A stretch of DNA of 64,000 nucleotides from Symbiodinium natans (GCA_905221605.1 CAJNDS010001112.1:389001-453000), one strand, 5' to 3'; counted from the first letter of the stretch, positions 55,606-64,000 are shown. Notes: a model not told the origin generated them from the sequence alone. Program-made: numbers and translations.

Positions 55606-58317
55606 CTATTGCCAGGAGCCATCCCAGTTCGGACGCCGGGAGCGATGGCCAGCTGAGGTGGTACGGGAGCGCCTCCCTCGGCTGGGCATGACCTGCATTG
55701 GAGGCAGCTCTTGCTCCTCAACCCCCCACTCAGGGATGCCGTCCGGAATGGGGATACGCATGTATCTTGTCATTGAGGTTTGGGCCGCGTGCCACATCAC
55801 CCGGACAGCTTCCTGGATTTGCCTGTACTGCACAACACCTTCGTCCTTATACTGAAAGGGGAAGGAGGTAACTGCAGCACGCAGGGCCGAAGGCTCAGGG
55901 TCCTTGGGGGTGCCATGACAGTACATCCTAAACCAGAAGCTGTTGAGGCGCTGCTTGGTTGGATGTTTGGCTCGCATGAGCCCCTTAATGGCAGCCCAAT
56001 GAGCAGTGGCTGCGTCACACCACGCATTTTGGGGACGGTGGGGCCCATGCTTGGTGGGTGTGGCGCTGATCCCTTTCCAATGCGCATCAAAGATGACTGG
56101 CAGCCGGAAAGGGGCGGAGACATCCACTTCTCGCAAAGCTGCAAGGTCAGTGGTTCGCAGCTCCGAGAAGCGCCAATCATTCACCTGTGCCTCGGGTTCG
56201 TCCTCCGCGTCAGACATGTCATCCATCGGGCAGGGAGAGCCTTCGTTAGTTTCGGAAGAGATGCTGACGACCTCCGGCGAGGTTGCTGCAGTGTTCACTT
56301 CCACAGGCGCAGCACAGGGCGAGGAGAGCAAGCACTCTAGGGGCAACACTCGCCGTAGAAAAACAGCCATTCTGTGAGAAGTGTCAGGCCATTCCAAGTT
56401 AAAAACTGACCAAAAATGTTCAATGTTTTGGTTGGCCACCGAGGCCGCAAGAGCAAGCCGGATGGCGTCAAGGAAATGGGCAGGAGGGAGGTCCGGCCTA
56501 AATTCTTGATAGTGCCTTTGCCCAAGTGTCTGTGTGCCCTGCAGCGTGATGCCTAGGAACGTATTCAGGCTGGGCTGGGCAAGCCTGGCCGTTTCCACGT
56601 CCGTGTGCTTAGCAGCTGCGGCCCATGCCTGCAAGGCTTCTTGGGAGGCTTGGCCAGTGACTTGTGGCAGTCCACTGTGCGCGTCCATCACATATTTGGT
56701 AGTAGGGCACGTGGGACACCGATAAGCGCGGCCAGCCAAGAAGGCCACCATGGCTGCAGGCGGCACATTGATCTGCAGGTCAGTAATTTTATTGTCAGAT
56801 TCAGGAAAACCAAGAACAATGGGCAGCCCTGCCGTACGCTCCAGGGGACCTTTTTGGTGGGACTCGAATGCGAGCAGAAGTGCACCCAGCCAATAATCTG
56901 GGTCAGCGTAGCTGAGCATTGCAGGAAAACTGGCATTGATGACACTCGGCAAGTCCGACACCGCAGAGAAAAGATCCGCGATGTACTGCGCTGTGGTAAG
57001 AAAGCCATACCCCACCAGGGACTCCGAAAGCCTCGCTTTGTCCAGCTGCGGGACCGGGCAATCCAACATTTCAGCAAGGTCGAAATGCTGCAATGCCCCC
57101 GACAATCTAAGGCACTGCGTGATGATAGGGTCATAAACCTTCAAATACGCTGCCGGAAACGTTTCAGGCAGATGCAGTAGCGTGTCAGCGATTCCGAGCA
57201 GCATACCCGAGTCTTGCAGCTGGTTCGGTATGCCGTTCAAAAACACCTCATAGGCCCTATATGCCCGAAGCTGCTGGCAGTGTGTTGTGAGGTGTTGCGA
57301 GTCACGCAGGTTCATGTAGGGCCGAGGTTTGACATTCTTACCAAAGTGATGTCCCGCTGCAAGTGCGCGCCACATGAGGTCACAGACCGAGCCTGTGTTG
57401 CTCTGCATGATGGTTGCGCAGGCTGGGGCGCTGGGATCGCGGGTGCCGCTGGGCTCGCTAGGCCCTCGAGGCTCTTTTGGTGGTTCCAGCTGTTGAGAGC
57501 CGTCTTCGTCCAAAGCGAGAGGCCGACTTTCCTTGCGAGCTTGGACAGCGGGCACAGGCCTGGCGGGGATGGGCGTCAGGCCATGGGGAGGCATAGGGAG
57601 ATCCGATTTTGGTTCCGTCAGGCCAAGTGAGTCCGTGGGAGACTTAGCGCAAGGGGGCTGTGACGCCTCAACCGTCCTAATCCCATCCGGAGATGCTGTG
57701 TGCGTGGGCCGTGTCCGGGGGCTGGGTGGACGTCGTACGCCAGGCGGCGGGTCCCTAATGTTGCCGCCACTACGGGGTGGACACGAGGCGGCGCTACCCC
57801 CTCCGATCCTGTGATCAGCTTCACTAGAGGGAGTCGTCACACAAGCATCCAGAGCAATAGGACTCGCGGCCGGCACAACCGCATGCTCTTTCGTTGCAGG
57901 CTCCTTCGTCAGTGGTCCTCTCTCCCGCGTTGGGGTGCCGCAAGGGGTTCGGGAAACGTCCCGTCTAGCTGGCGGAGGCGGGCTGACAGCTGCCGCAATG
58001 GAGCCCCTCGCGGCCCGAGGCTGGAGCCATGGTGTACCCCACCGCTCGCCATGGCGCGCGTTTGTGGTAGCCTCGCCTTGGGCTGGCGACTGCTGCGGCG
58101 TAGGAACCTCGACTGCAGTAGCAACTACCACGTCGGGACTGTGACTACCCGCGGGCACAGGGCTGTTTCCCGGAGAGTCCACATCAATCGCAGTTTCGGA
58201 GGCAGCCTTACCCGTACGAACCGGTAGGAGGTGAAGACCACGGGGGGCTCGCAGTATGCCGGCCTTGTGTTCGAAAGCCGGGTCAGCGCGTTGAGCCGAT
58301 CCCCGCTTGGGCGGCAT
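55606..58317 (-). CDS. ORF C: proline-rich protein with conserved-looking globular domain, unrecognised
   Basis: 903 residues from the first ATG (58315-58317; the frame is open without an ATG up to about 58544). Residues 1-300 are rich in P, S, T, R and A and probably disordered. About 305-665 look globular (LMWRALAAGHHFGKNVKPRP, AYRAYEVFLNGIPNQLQDSG, FPAAYLKVYDPIITQCLRLS) with a CPTC pair at 534-537. Residues 676-712 are Ser/acidic and include EVVSISSETNEGS, similar to a SUMO-interacting motif. About 713-870 form a second ordered region (WFRMYCHGTPKDPE, AVRVMWHAAQTSM), and the end is basic (PSRGRRSRTTSAGHRSRRP). No family recognised. The ATG follows the stop of the upstream bridging frame by one base (TAG-G-ATG), and ORF B lies in the same reading frame, so C may be translated by reinitiation or may be the C-terminal part of one larger protein. 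Confidence 0.75.
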   Translation of the reverse strand: MPPKRGSAQRADPAFEHKAGILRAPRGLHLLPVRTGKAASETAIDVDSPGNSPVPAGSHSPDVVVATAVEVPTPQQSPAQGEATTNARHGERWGTPWLQPRAARGSIAAAVSPPPPARRDVSRTPCGTPTRERGPLTKEPATKEHAVVPAASPIALDACVTTPSSEADHRIGGGSAASCPPRSGGNIRDPPPGVRRPPSPRTRPTHTASPDGIRTVEASQPPCAKSPTDSLGLTEPKSDLPMPPHGLTPIPARPVPAVQARKESRPLALDEDGSQQLEPPKEPRGPSEPSGTRDPSAPACATIMQSNTGSVCDLMWRALAAGHHFGKNVKPRPYMNLRDSQHLTTHCQQLRAYRAYEVFLNGIPNQLQDSGMLLGIADTLLHLPETFPAAYLKVYDPIITQCLRLSGALQHFDLAEMLDCPVPQLDKARLSESLVGYGFLTTAQYIADLFSAVSDLPSVINASFPAMLSYADPDYWLGALLLAFESHQKGPLERTAGLPIVLGFPESDNKITDLQINVPPAAMVAFLAGRAYRCPTCPTTKYVMDAHSGLPQVTGQASQEALQAWAAAAKHTDVETARLAQPSLNTFLGITLQGTQTLGQRHYQEFRPDLPPAHFLDAIRLALAASVANQNIEHFWSVFNLEWPDTSHRMAVFLRRVLPLECLLSSPCAAPVEVNTAATSPEVVSISSETNEGSPCPMDDMSDAEDEPEAQVNDWRFSELRTTDLAALREVDVSAPFRLPVIFDAHWKGISATPTKHGPHRPQNAWCDAATAHWAAIKGLMRAKHPTKQRLNSFWFRMYCHGTPKDPEPSALRAAVTSFPFQYKDEGVVQYRQIQEAVRVMWHAAQTSMTRYMRIPIPDGIPEWGVEEQELPPMQVMPSRGRRSRTTSAGHRSRRPNWDGSWQ

Positions 58318-58318
58318 C

Positions 58319-58738
58319 CTAATGCTGGTGTCCCCTAGCAAGCAGGTGAGGTACTGGGCGACCCCATCTCCTTCCCTTACCGGCTGGAAGGGGACACAGT
58401 ACACAGCATTGGGCAGGGGCTCCAGGACGAAGCCTAACAATGGTGCCCGAGTAGGAGTTGGAGGTGAAAGAGGGACTCCCCCATCCTTCTTGCTGAAGTG
58501 TGCGGTAAAAAACCTCCCGCTTATCTCCCCAGGTGGCCTTCAAAGCCCACGCTTGATGCAGGGGTGGTGTTCCAAAGAGGTCCAGCCCAACTTTGCGTTC
58601 CGCAGGCAGCACGATGCTGGCTACTGTCCGTTCTCGGAAGGCTTGCTTGTGTAATGCCGTTGCAATGCCAGGGCCATCCATGCTCCACAAGCTGGCTTGT
58701 GTGCGCACATATTCAGGCAGGCCGCCATTTGGAAGCAC
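58319..58738 (-). CDS. Bridging frame: probable shifted continuation of the helicase ORF
   Basis: 139 codons in the -1 frame relative to ORF B, overlapping its last 39 codons. It reads LPNGGLPEYVRTQASLW, KQAFRERTVASIVLPAERKV and FGTPPLHQAWALKATWGD, which is more protein-like than the Cys/Ala-rich end of B (FQMAACLNMCAHKPACG). Its final part (after about 58450) is less convincing than the same DNA in the ORF C frame (FVLEPLPNAVYCVPFQPVRE). So the true path may be B, shift at about 58745, this frame, then a +1 shift near 58450-58500 into C. No ATG starts it, so it is not an independent gene. Confidence 0.5.
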   Translation of the reverse strand: MLPNGGLPEYVRTQASLWSMDGPGIATALHKQAFRERTVASIVLPAERKVGLDLFGTPPLHQAWALKATWGDKREVFYRTLQQEGWGSPSFTSNSYSGTIVRLRPGAPAQCCVLCPLPAGKGRRWGRPVPHLLARGHQH

Positions 58739-61188
58739 GCACCTATACCATCCGAGTAGTGCGGTGCCACGAAAACCAAAGCCCCAAGCCCTCTCGTGAA
58801 GGAGGAGGTGGCTCGGGCAAACCCAGCCTCGCTACTAAACAGGAATCCAGAAGCCCGACATGTCACAAAAACACATATCCCAAATGTGGGGCCAGTGGAG
58901 CAGGCCGTGGTGATAGCGCCGAAGAAGCGTTTAAGGGACCCTATGCGATTCATGAGGAAGGTCCGAAACGTCACAAGGCTCCAAGTGTTGGGCGCGCCAG
59001 TCAGCGGGAAGTCTTCCGCGGTTTGGCAGGCTTCAAGTAGGCTCATATCGTCATCGCCCAGTGGGTCCGCGGGGAGACTCAACTGCAGCATAAACTTCAT
59101 TTGGGTAACAATCCTGGCATACTGAGAGACCATCCCGATAGGGGAGTCAGGATAGACCTGGTGCCCAAAAGTGAGCACAATGTCCGCCAGGACCATGCTG
59201 AGGTCGTAGCTTCTGCCTAGCTTGGTTTGGGTCTCATCCTGATCTTGTACCCGTACCCATCGACACGTTTCCATCCACCTGCCTGCAAGGCTACGCAGTG
59301 GCCGCCCGAGCAGGTGCTGCATCGTGGGGCCTGGTGGCATACGTAGCCGAGGGACCCCGCCTATCAGCTCGAAGCGGCACGCCTCCGAGTACCGACATGC
59401 GTAAAGAATGGCCGCAATCTCAGGAGGGAGGCGCATGGATGAACAGAGCGAGAGGTTGACAGCCGGCCCGACAATGGCCTTCAGCCCGGCGGCCTGCATG
59501 ACTGTCTCGGCTTGCTTCGGTTTGACGATGCTCATACAGAGAATCGATTCCAGCATCGAGACCGCTGAGAACAATACCTCAGACGCTCCAGAGGAACGGT
59601 GGGGCTTGCCCCACGAGGGCATCTCGCCTTGTCCCTTTTTCCACGGGCCGGAACTTTGGGCCGTTTGCCGCAAAAGGGCCGCAGGCAAGGTGGCTGGCGT
59701 GTGGAGGTCGGCAGGGACCGCATTGAGGCCACAAATCTTTTGCTCCAGCAACTCCGTGACGAAGTGGTAATTGGGTCGCGATCCTCCAGCGGGCTGTCTG
59801 TGGTCGCCAATCATGACATCAAGTGCATGCTTGATGTGCGCCAGAATGGTGTTGGAACCAGGCGTGCCCAATTGCTGGGCTTCATCTCGGAGGAGCAACT
59901 CAACATCCTTTAGACGGTTAATGAGCTGCGAGTAGGGAAAGCTAAGCCTTGCCACAATCGTACCATGTGTCGTGGCTACAAGTAGCCCCCGGTACAAATC
60001 GTGCACATCAAAAGGGAGCTTATGTGTGTCCTTCTCCTTGTTACCCGGTATGCGAACGATGCGGCTGCGAACAAATTCATTGCTAGCAGTCGTGAGCCTA
60101 TCAACCGCTTCGACATAGGCCCGAACCGATTCATTGCCATGAGCGGTGTACAGGGTGAGCCGGCTCGTCAGGCACGCAAGGAGTACGCCTAGAAACGCGC
60201 AGGATCGTGTCTTCCCGCTGCCGGGCGCACCCGTTATGAATACAGAAGTACGATTAGCGGCCAGGCCGTACGAACACGCTCCCAGCAGCGCTGCCAGGTG
60301 TCCGTCCGCCCCCCAAAAGGTATCACAGAGGCGCGTAAGGAAGGCGGGACCAACCGCGAGCGCAAAGATGCTGGCTCGAGTCCTCGGATCGTGCTCGTTG
60401 CTCAACGAGTCATGGGACAGGCGTAGACACTCCGCATGCCACAGCGCAGGAGTCCGGGCGTCCTCTTGGCCGGGCAGCGGAGAGTCAGGCAGCGTAGCTA
60501 ACACGCCACTCAGCAGCGTTGGCGTCCATTCTTTGCGATAGGATTGTTCCTCCGTAAGCCAAAGGTTGAGGAAGCTTTGCAAGGGGTTGGAAGCCCCCGG
60601 CCCCGCAGTAAGCGATGCCTGCGCAGCTTGCGTTTCGTGCTTGCCTCTGAAGACTTGGCAGACCTCCGGGTGAATGAGCTGTGCCCATGTGTCGTGCCAG
60701 TTCCCTCTCACCACTAGCCCGATAAGGAGGACAAGTACTAGATCTGTGAGAAAGCCCGGCAACCACAGTGGCTGCCGGATGGCATCAAGAGGCGAGTCTT
60801 CTAGCGGAACGCCCAATGCAACATGCTGCCTTTCCCTAGACATGTGTAACAGAGCATCCCAAAGCGGGGTAGAGGCTCCTCCGGGCAGAACCTCAAGCTG
60901 GCTGACTCTCGGCAGTGAGGGTCGTTGCGCGAATTGGTTGTGCTGTTCATCAGTTAAGAGCAGGGCAATGGTTATATTGACTGGCTGCATGGCCTTACTT
61001 TCTCCAGGGCCGGTGAAAAGCTTCTTCGGGGCAAGGAGCTCTATAAACATGCCTGGGTAGGCCACATCCCCCTTGTCTTCTCTCAAGGTAACCAGCAAAG
61101 CAGTGCCCTTGGCCGGCACTTTACCAGCGACAGCAAACCACTTTTTAGCCCAGTCAGGGACATCCGCCAACTCCGGTGTAAGGAGCAT
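58621..61188 (-). CDS. ORF B: UPF1-like superfamily 1 helicase
   Basis: 855 residues from an ATG at 61186-61188 that lies inside the end of ORF A (35-nt overlap). Helicase motifs in order: I (Walker A) GAPGSGKT at 320-327; Ia YTAHGNES about 347-354; II LLLRDEAQQ with DEAQ at 435-438; III MIGDHRQP with GDHRQ at 461-465; IV CSSMRLPPEI at 582-591; SPIGMVSQYARIV about 682-694; V-like TAEDFPLTGAPNTWSLVTF at 723-741; VI-like SSEAGFARATSSFTRGLGAL at 785-804. Order and spacing fit SF1B/UPF1-like enzymes that unwind RNA or DNA using ATP. The N-terminal 300 residues are not recognised and contain a hydrophobic stretch (GFLTDLVLVLLIGLVV, 145-160). All ATPase residues are present, so activity is plausible. 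Intronless. Confidence 0.85.
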   Translation of the reverse strand: MLLTPELADVPDWAKKWFAVAGKVPAKGTALLVTLREDKGDVAYPGMFIELLAPKKLFTGPGESKAMQPVNITIALLLTDEQHNQFAQRPSLPRVSQLEVLPGGASTPLWDALLHMSRERQHVALGVPLEDSPLDAIRQPLWLPGFLTDLVLVLLIGLVVRGNWHDTWAQLIHPEVCQVFRGKHETQAAQASLTAGPGASNPLQSFLNLWLTEEQSYRKEWTPTLLSGVLATLPDSPLPGQEDARTPALWHAECLRLSHDSLSNEHDPRTRASIFALAVGPAFLTRLCDTFWGADGHLAALLGACSYGLAANRTSVFITGAPGSGKTRSCAFLGVLLACLTSRLTLYTAHGNESVRAYVEAVDRLTTASNEFVRSRIVRIPGNKEKDTHKLPFDVHDLYRGLLVATTHGTIVARLSFPYSQLINRLKDVELLLRDEAQQLGTPGSNTILAHIKHALDVMIGDHRQPAGGSRPNYHFVTELLEQKICGLNAVPADLHTPATLPAALLRQTAQSSGPWKKGQGEMPSWGKPHRSSGASEVLFSAVSMLESILCMSIVKPKQAETVMQAAGLKAIVGPAVNLSLCSSMRLPPEIAAILYACRYSEACRFELIGGVPRLRMPPGPTMQHLLGRPLRSLAGRWMETCRWVRVQDQDETQTKLGRSYDLSMVLADIVLTFGHQVYPDSPIGMVSQYARIVTQMKFMLQLSLPADPLGDDDMSLLEACQTAEDFPLTGAPNTWSLVTFRTFLMNRIGSLKRFFGAITTACSTGPTFGICVFVTCRASGFLFSSEAGFARATSSFTRGLGALVFVAPHYSDGIGACFQMAACLNMCAHKPACGAWMALALQRHYTSKPSENGQ

Positions 61189-64000
61189 GACCGATGCCCT
61201 TGGGTAAACTCGATGGAGAAGGTGTATGCGTGCCGGGCTTTATCGCCACAGGGGTGGCGGCCCGCTTGACCGCAGCTTGCTCTGGGTAGTGATACTGTTC
61301 CGAGGGCTCCTCCTCGATTTCTGCTTCCGAGGCCATGGCTAAAAACTGATAACCCAGCATGTCAACCAGGCGCTCTAACGACAGGTGGGGGAGCCACATA
61401 CCCAAAACTAGTTTCATCGTGGGACCAAGTTCATGATACGGGGGCGGCAAATCAGCCAGATGCGGCTTGGCATCCGTCAGGAGGACTTGGGTACAGTCAG
61501 CACGGAGACTTGCAATGCTCCGGTTCTCAGCGGAAGGTATCCGGAGAAAAGCCTCCATATCGGGGCGTCTGATTTGCCGTCCCAGCACGGAGTTGATGAA
61601 AGTTTTAGACTTATCCGAAAGCTGGACAGAGCCACACGCAACCCCCATCAAACCTGCTCGCACTGTGCGATCCATCCGGGGGTCGGCCAAGCCGCAAATC
61701 TTTTTAGTCAATTCCTTATGCACATAATCCCCCGGCGTGAGCTGGAATAGCTCTTCACTGTGGACAAAGTGACCATAAGAGTGTCCACCACTGCCAAGTG
61801 ACTCAGGTCCAGTGAAGTAGTAGAGACGCGCGCCCGCGCCAATCGCTTGCGTCCTTGCTGCCTGGCTGGGCCGGAAGATACAAAGCTGGTCGCTCTCATG
61901 ATGGACAAGACTAACAGCGTGCCGCAATTCCGAACCCAGGATATATTGCAGCATGGCCCGTGGCATGGCAACGCCGCCCAAACGTGCCTTGATGTGGACA
62001 AAATCGCCCTTGCAGTCAGGAAGCTTTTGGCGCTCATGCCAAGCGATAGCCACAGCAGCGCCCGTATACGACCCAGCTGAGAAACCCGTAACGCACAGTT
62101 TGCACTCGCCAGCTCTACCCGCGGCGAGGCCCACATGCAGAGCGGTCAGCGCAGCAGTATGTGGCATGTGCAAGTGAGCCAGGGCAGGGCACATTGTCAG
62201 GGAGGCTTCTACCGAGCTGATTCTAGCACGAACCGCCGCTGGCAGACCGCATCCTTCGACCTGAGGGTACAGAGCACGTGCCCATAGCTGGGCGGCTTGG
62301 GGCAGGAGCAACAATGCATGTGCGGCATTACCGCTGGTCGAAAGCAACAACGGGCGTTGTGTGTCCTCATATCGGACCTTTTGGCCCTGGTTGTCCCGGA
62401 CTGTTTCCATTTCTAAGCCAGTGAGTGCATAGGAATTGGCTGTGTGAATGATGCTACCCGACACAGTGGGGGGCGTATTCTCGGCCTTCCCATTCATCCC
62501 GCTAATGAAGAGCGACCGACATTCCCCTGAGGGGGTTAGGTGAGGCTTTGGAGGCGGGTACTGGTAGGCAGGAAAGGCAAAGGCTGCCAGGGCTTGTTGC
62601 ACACGCATGGCTAGTCCATCATCCCAGTATTGACTGAGGCCCAACGGCGTGACCTTTATGTCTGCGGCGAAGAGAGGCCACGGCAGATCCGCCTGGGCGA
62701 ACCAAGCATGCGCAGCGGCAGCAAGAAGAGCAAGCGGCCCAGTGGGGGTATTGGGTCGACTGCGCCATTTCGGGGTGGCCCTGCAGGAAGATAGGGCCTC
62801 TTTCTTCCAAAACATGAGGACCCCAGGGAAGAGCTGGAGCCGCACTGGTCCACTGCCCTTTTGCCCAACAGAGGCCCACAGAGGGACGGTGTCCCCGTTG
62901 CCCCAGACCGACTCGGGTAGAGTAGGCAGCCGTAACACACTCCCCCACTGCGGCAAGGTGTTTTTGCCTTTGGCACCATATCCATGCACAAAAGGAGGGG
63001 GTATAACCTCGGCGTATCGGTTCGCCATGAATAAGTCAGGACCAGGTAGGATTGCCAAACGGGAGTGCGAGCCGCCGTAACCCATGAGCAAGGGAAGAAA
63101 TCCCTGTTCATATGGGCCTTGTCCCCACGTTTTGACCCCTCTGACCTGCCTGACTGGGGAGGTGCCAAACTGGATGTCTGGCTCTGGCCGGCCAGCAGTA
63201 AGGTCGGCCGTTTTCCACGCAACCTCATGTATGTATCTTCCTAAAAGTGCCCATGCAAACACAAAGTCAGAGTGCTTGTGAGCAGTGGTTCCGGCAAGAG
63301 GGGTGTTGCGTAGACATTGCCGATAATGGATCTGGTCCAACGGCACCTGCTCATGCATACCAGGCAATGGAGTGGGCACTTCACTGGGCATGATGACTAG
63401 CTGCAGGGCTCGGCTCAACGCAGTACCAATTGAGGTCACCGCACTAGCGACGTTGCCAGGGATGCAGAAGCGAGGGGGCCGGGGATGTTTGCCGTCCGGA
63501 GCATTCGGGTAGAAGAGGACCAATCCCCCATTTGCTTCGAGCTGGTCCTCGGACGCACAAACCATGCCAATTGAGTTTGGCGATCGGGCCCCACACGGTA
63601 TGGACCCGTCCGGCGAGCAACTCCACGGCGAGGCTGGAAGCGAGCCACAGGGCTGTGTCTCGTCCGTCTCGACTTCCATGCTGCCCAGTGACTCCGTCGA
63701 GAGGGTATTGGGCAGTAGATCGAGGACTGCAAACCTTCGCAGCTCTTCTGCTTCCCACCTGGCAGTGAACAAGGTGTCATGGTCAAGCAACATCAAGACC
63801 ACCCCTGGCGCAAGGACTCTGAGGACTGCCAGAATTTCGGGCCCCGCCCACGTAAAGTGCACAGAAGCTAGCCCCGCTTCCTTGGTGTTAACCAAGATGG
63901 GAAACCACCTCTCCTTAAACGGGCCTTCCCACTGCATGCGTGCTACCAAATGCCGGACAAAGTAGGGGAAGTGCGGAATAGACAAGAAGCAGCGACTATC
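61154..64000 (-). CDS. ORF A: alpha/beta-hydrolase-like protein (5' end beyond window)
   Basis: 948 codons, open in frame to base 64000, so the N-terminus is outside the window. Numbering from the TTG at 63985: residues 1-600 are not recognised (HFPYFVRHLVARMQWEGPFK at the start). At 626-640 GECKLCVTGFSAGSYTGAAV gives a strand plus nucleophile elbow GFSAGS (Ser 636), followed by helix AVAIAWHERQK. HHESDQLCIF (Asp 699) and GSGGHSYGHF (His 735 or 739) fall where the acid and base of an alpha/beta-hydrolase triad are expected. An esterase, lipase or acyl-transfer activity is inferred from this triad only. The last 40 residues are P/S/T-rich. It ends with TGA at 61154, 35 nt inside ORF B. No introns, no signal peptide visible. 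Confidence 0.75.
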   Translation of the reverse strand, partial: DSRCFLSIPHFPYFVRHLVARMQWEGPFKERWFPILVNTKEAGLASVHFTWAGPEILAVLRVLAPGVVLMLLDHDTLFTARWEAEELRRFAVLDLLPNTLSTESLGSMEVETDETQPCGSLPASPWSCSPDGSIPCGARSPNSIGMVCASEDQLEANGGLVLFYPNAPDGKHPRPPRFCIPGNVASAVTSIGTALSRALQLVIMPSEVPTPLPGMHEQVPLDQIHYRQCLRNTPLAGTTAHKHSDFVFAWALLGRYIHEVAWKTADLTAGRPEPDIQFGTSPVRQVRGVKTWGQGPYEQGFLPLLMGYGGSHSRLAILPGPDLFMANRYAEVIPPPFVHGYGAKGKNTLPQWGSVLRLPTLPESVWGNGDTVPLWASVGQKGSGPVRLQLFPGVLMFWKKEALSSCRATPKWRSRPNTPTGPLALLAAAAHAWFAQADLPWPLFAADIKVTPLGLSQYWDDGLAMRVQQALAAFAFPAYQYPPPKPHLTPSGECRSLFISGMNGKAENTPPTVSGSIIHTANSYALTGLEMETVRDNQGQKVRYEDTQRPLLLSTSGNAAHALLLLPQAAQLWARALYPQVEGCGLPAAVRARISSVEASLTMCPALAHLHMPHTAALTALHVGLAAGRAGECKLCVTGFSAGSYTGAAVAIAWHERQKLPDCKGDFVHIKARLGGVAMPRAMLQYILGSELRHAVSLVHHESDQLCIFRPSQAARTQAIGAGARLYYFTGPESLGSGGHSYGHFVHSEELFQLTPGDYVHKELTKKICGLADPRMDRTVRAGLMGVACGSVQLSDKSKTFINSVLGRQIRRPDMEAFLRIPSAENRSIASLRADCTQVLLTDAKPHLADLPPPYHELGPTMKLVLGMWLPHLSLERLVDMLGYQFLAMASEAEIEEEPSEQYHYPEQAAVKRAATPVAIKPGTHTPSPSSLPKGIGHAPYTGVGGCP

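Noticed and set aside
57618-58227. Plus-strand ORFs opposite ORF C
   Set aside because: They are shadows of the GC-rich proline-coding region of ORF C.
58500-58515. Programmed -1 frameshift site at the T6 run (minus strand)
   Set aside because: The codon phase does not fit the X-XXY-YYZ heptamer and the change needed into ORF C is +1; an indel is as likely.

Overview
This is nuclear DNA from a eukaryote, most probably a dinoflagellate of the Symbiodiniaceae/Suessiales kind. Three observations point there. (1) The non-LTR retrotransposon fragments at the left end carry RT and C-terminal motifs that I associate with dinoflagellate genomes (TWKLLLLSPRMLLARPA, FRGIAAGDAFRRLVSR, CCDATLVSPLTRTG). 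(2) TTTAGGG-type telomere-like repeats, pure and degenerate, are scattered in both orientations. (3) Real coding sequence is very sparse amid complex repeats, and no bacterial operon architecture is seen. The genus cannot be fixed from the sequence.

Layout. 0-7 kb: a plus-strand LINE C-terminus at the edge, then a pile-up of at least six minus-strand LINE fragments joined head to tail; an inverted repeat (3179-3355 / 3995-4160) encloses two of them. 7-15.6 kb: mostly non-coding, with exon-like remnants near 10.1-10.6 kb, a G-rich tract, a gene-like ORF encoding tandem peptide repeats (12.03-13.03 kb) with an internal frameshifting deletion, a block-structured telomere-like array and a small lysine-rich ORF at 13.6 kb. 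15.6-19.7 kb: a broken thioesterase-like (alpha/beta-hydrolase) fragment and a repeat family ending in a 614-bp tandem duplication. 19.8-30.2 kb: a mosaic macro-repeat array in which the same modules recur in the same order, with a recurring joint motif AGAAGRYGGCAAGTCA, GC-rich hairpin elements and a clean 170-bp insertion. 30.2-39.3 kb: two satellite arrays in opposite orientation (33.1-33.7 and 37.8-38.8 kb) that form the arms of a 5.7-kb inverted structure enclosing a 1.4-kb AT microsatellite and a 62-bp tandem repeat. 39.4-50 kb: (GT)n, degenerate telomere-like DNA, a 416-bp direct duplication and a few exon-like scraps. 50.5-53 kb: broken kinase-like and Tet/JBP-like dioxygenase modules. 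53.2-55.6 kb: a satellite of about 1 kb with palindromes.

55.6-64 kb is the one well-preserved coding block: three long intronless minus-strand ORFs. In transcription order they are ORF A (alpha/beta-hydrolase-like, open through the window edge), ORF B (UPF1-like superfamily 1 helicase) and ORF C (proline-rich, unrecognised). A and B overlap by 35 nt. A bridging frame downstream of B ends TAG-G-ATG exactly at the ATG of C. Either this is a polycistronic mobile or viral-like element, or it is one giant ORF broken by indels; B and C lie in the same frame, separated by compensating -1 and +1 shifts. This block and the macro-repeat array are the best candidates for undescribed biology.
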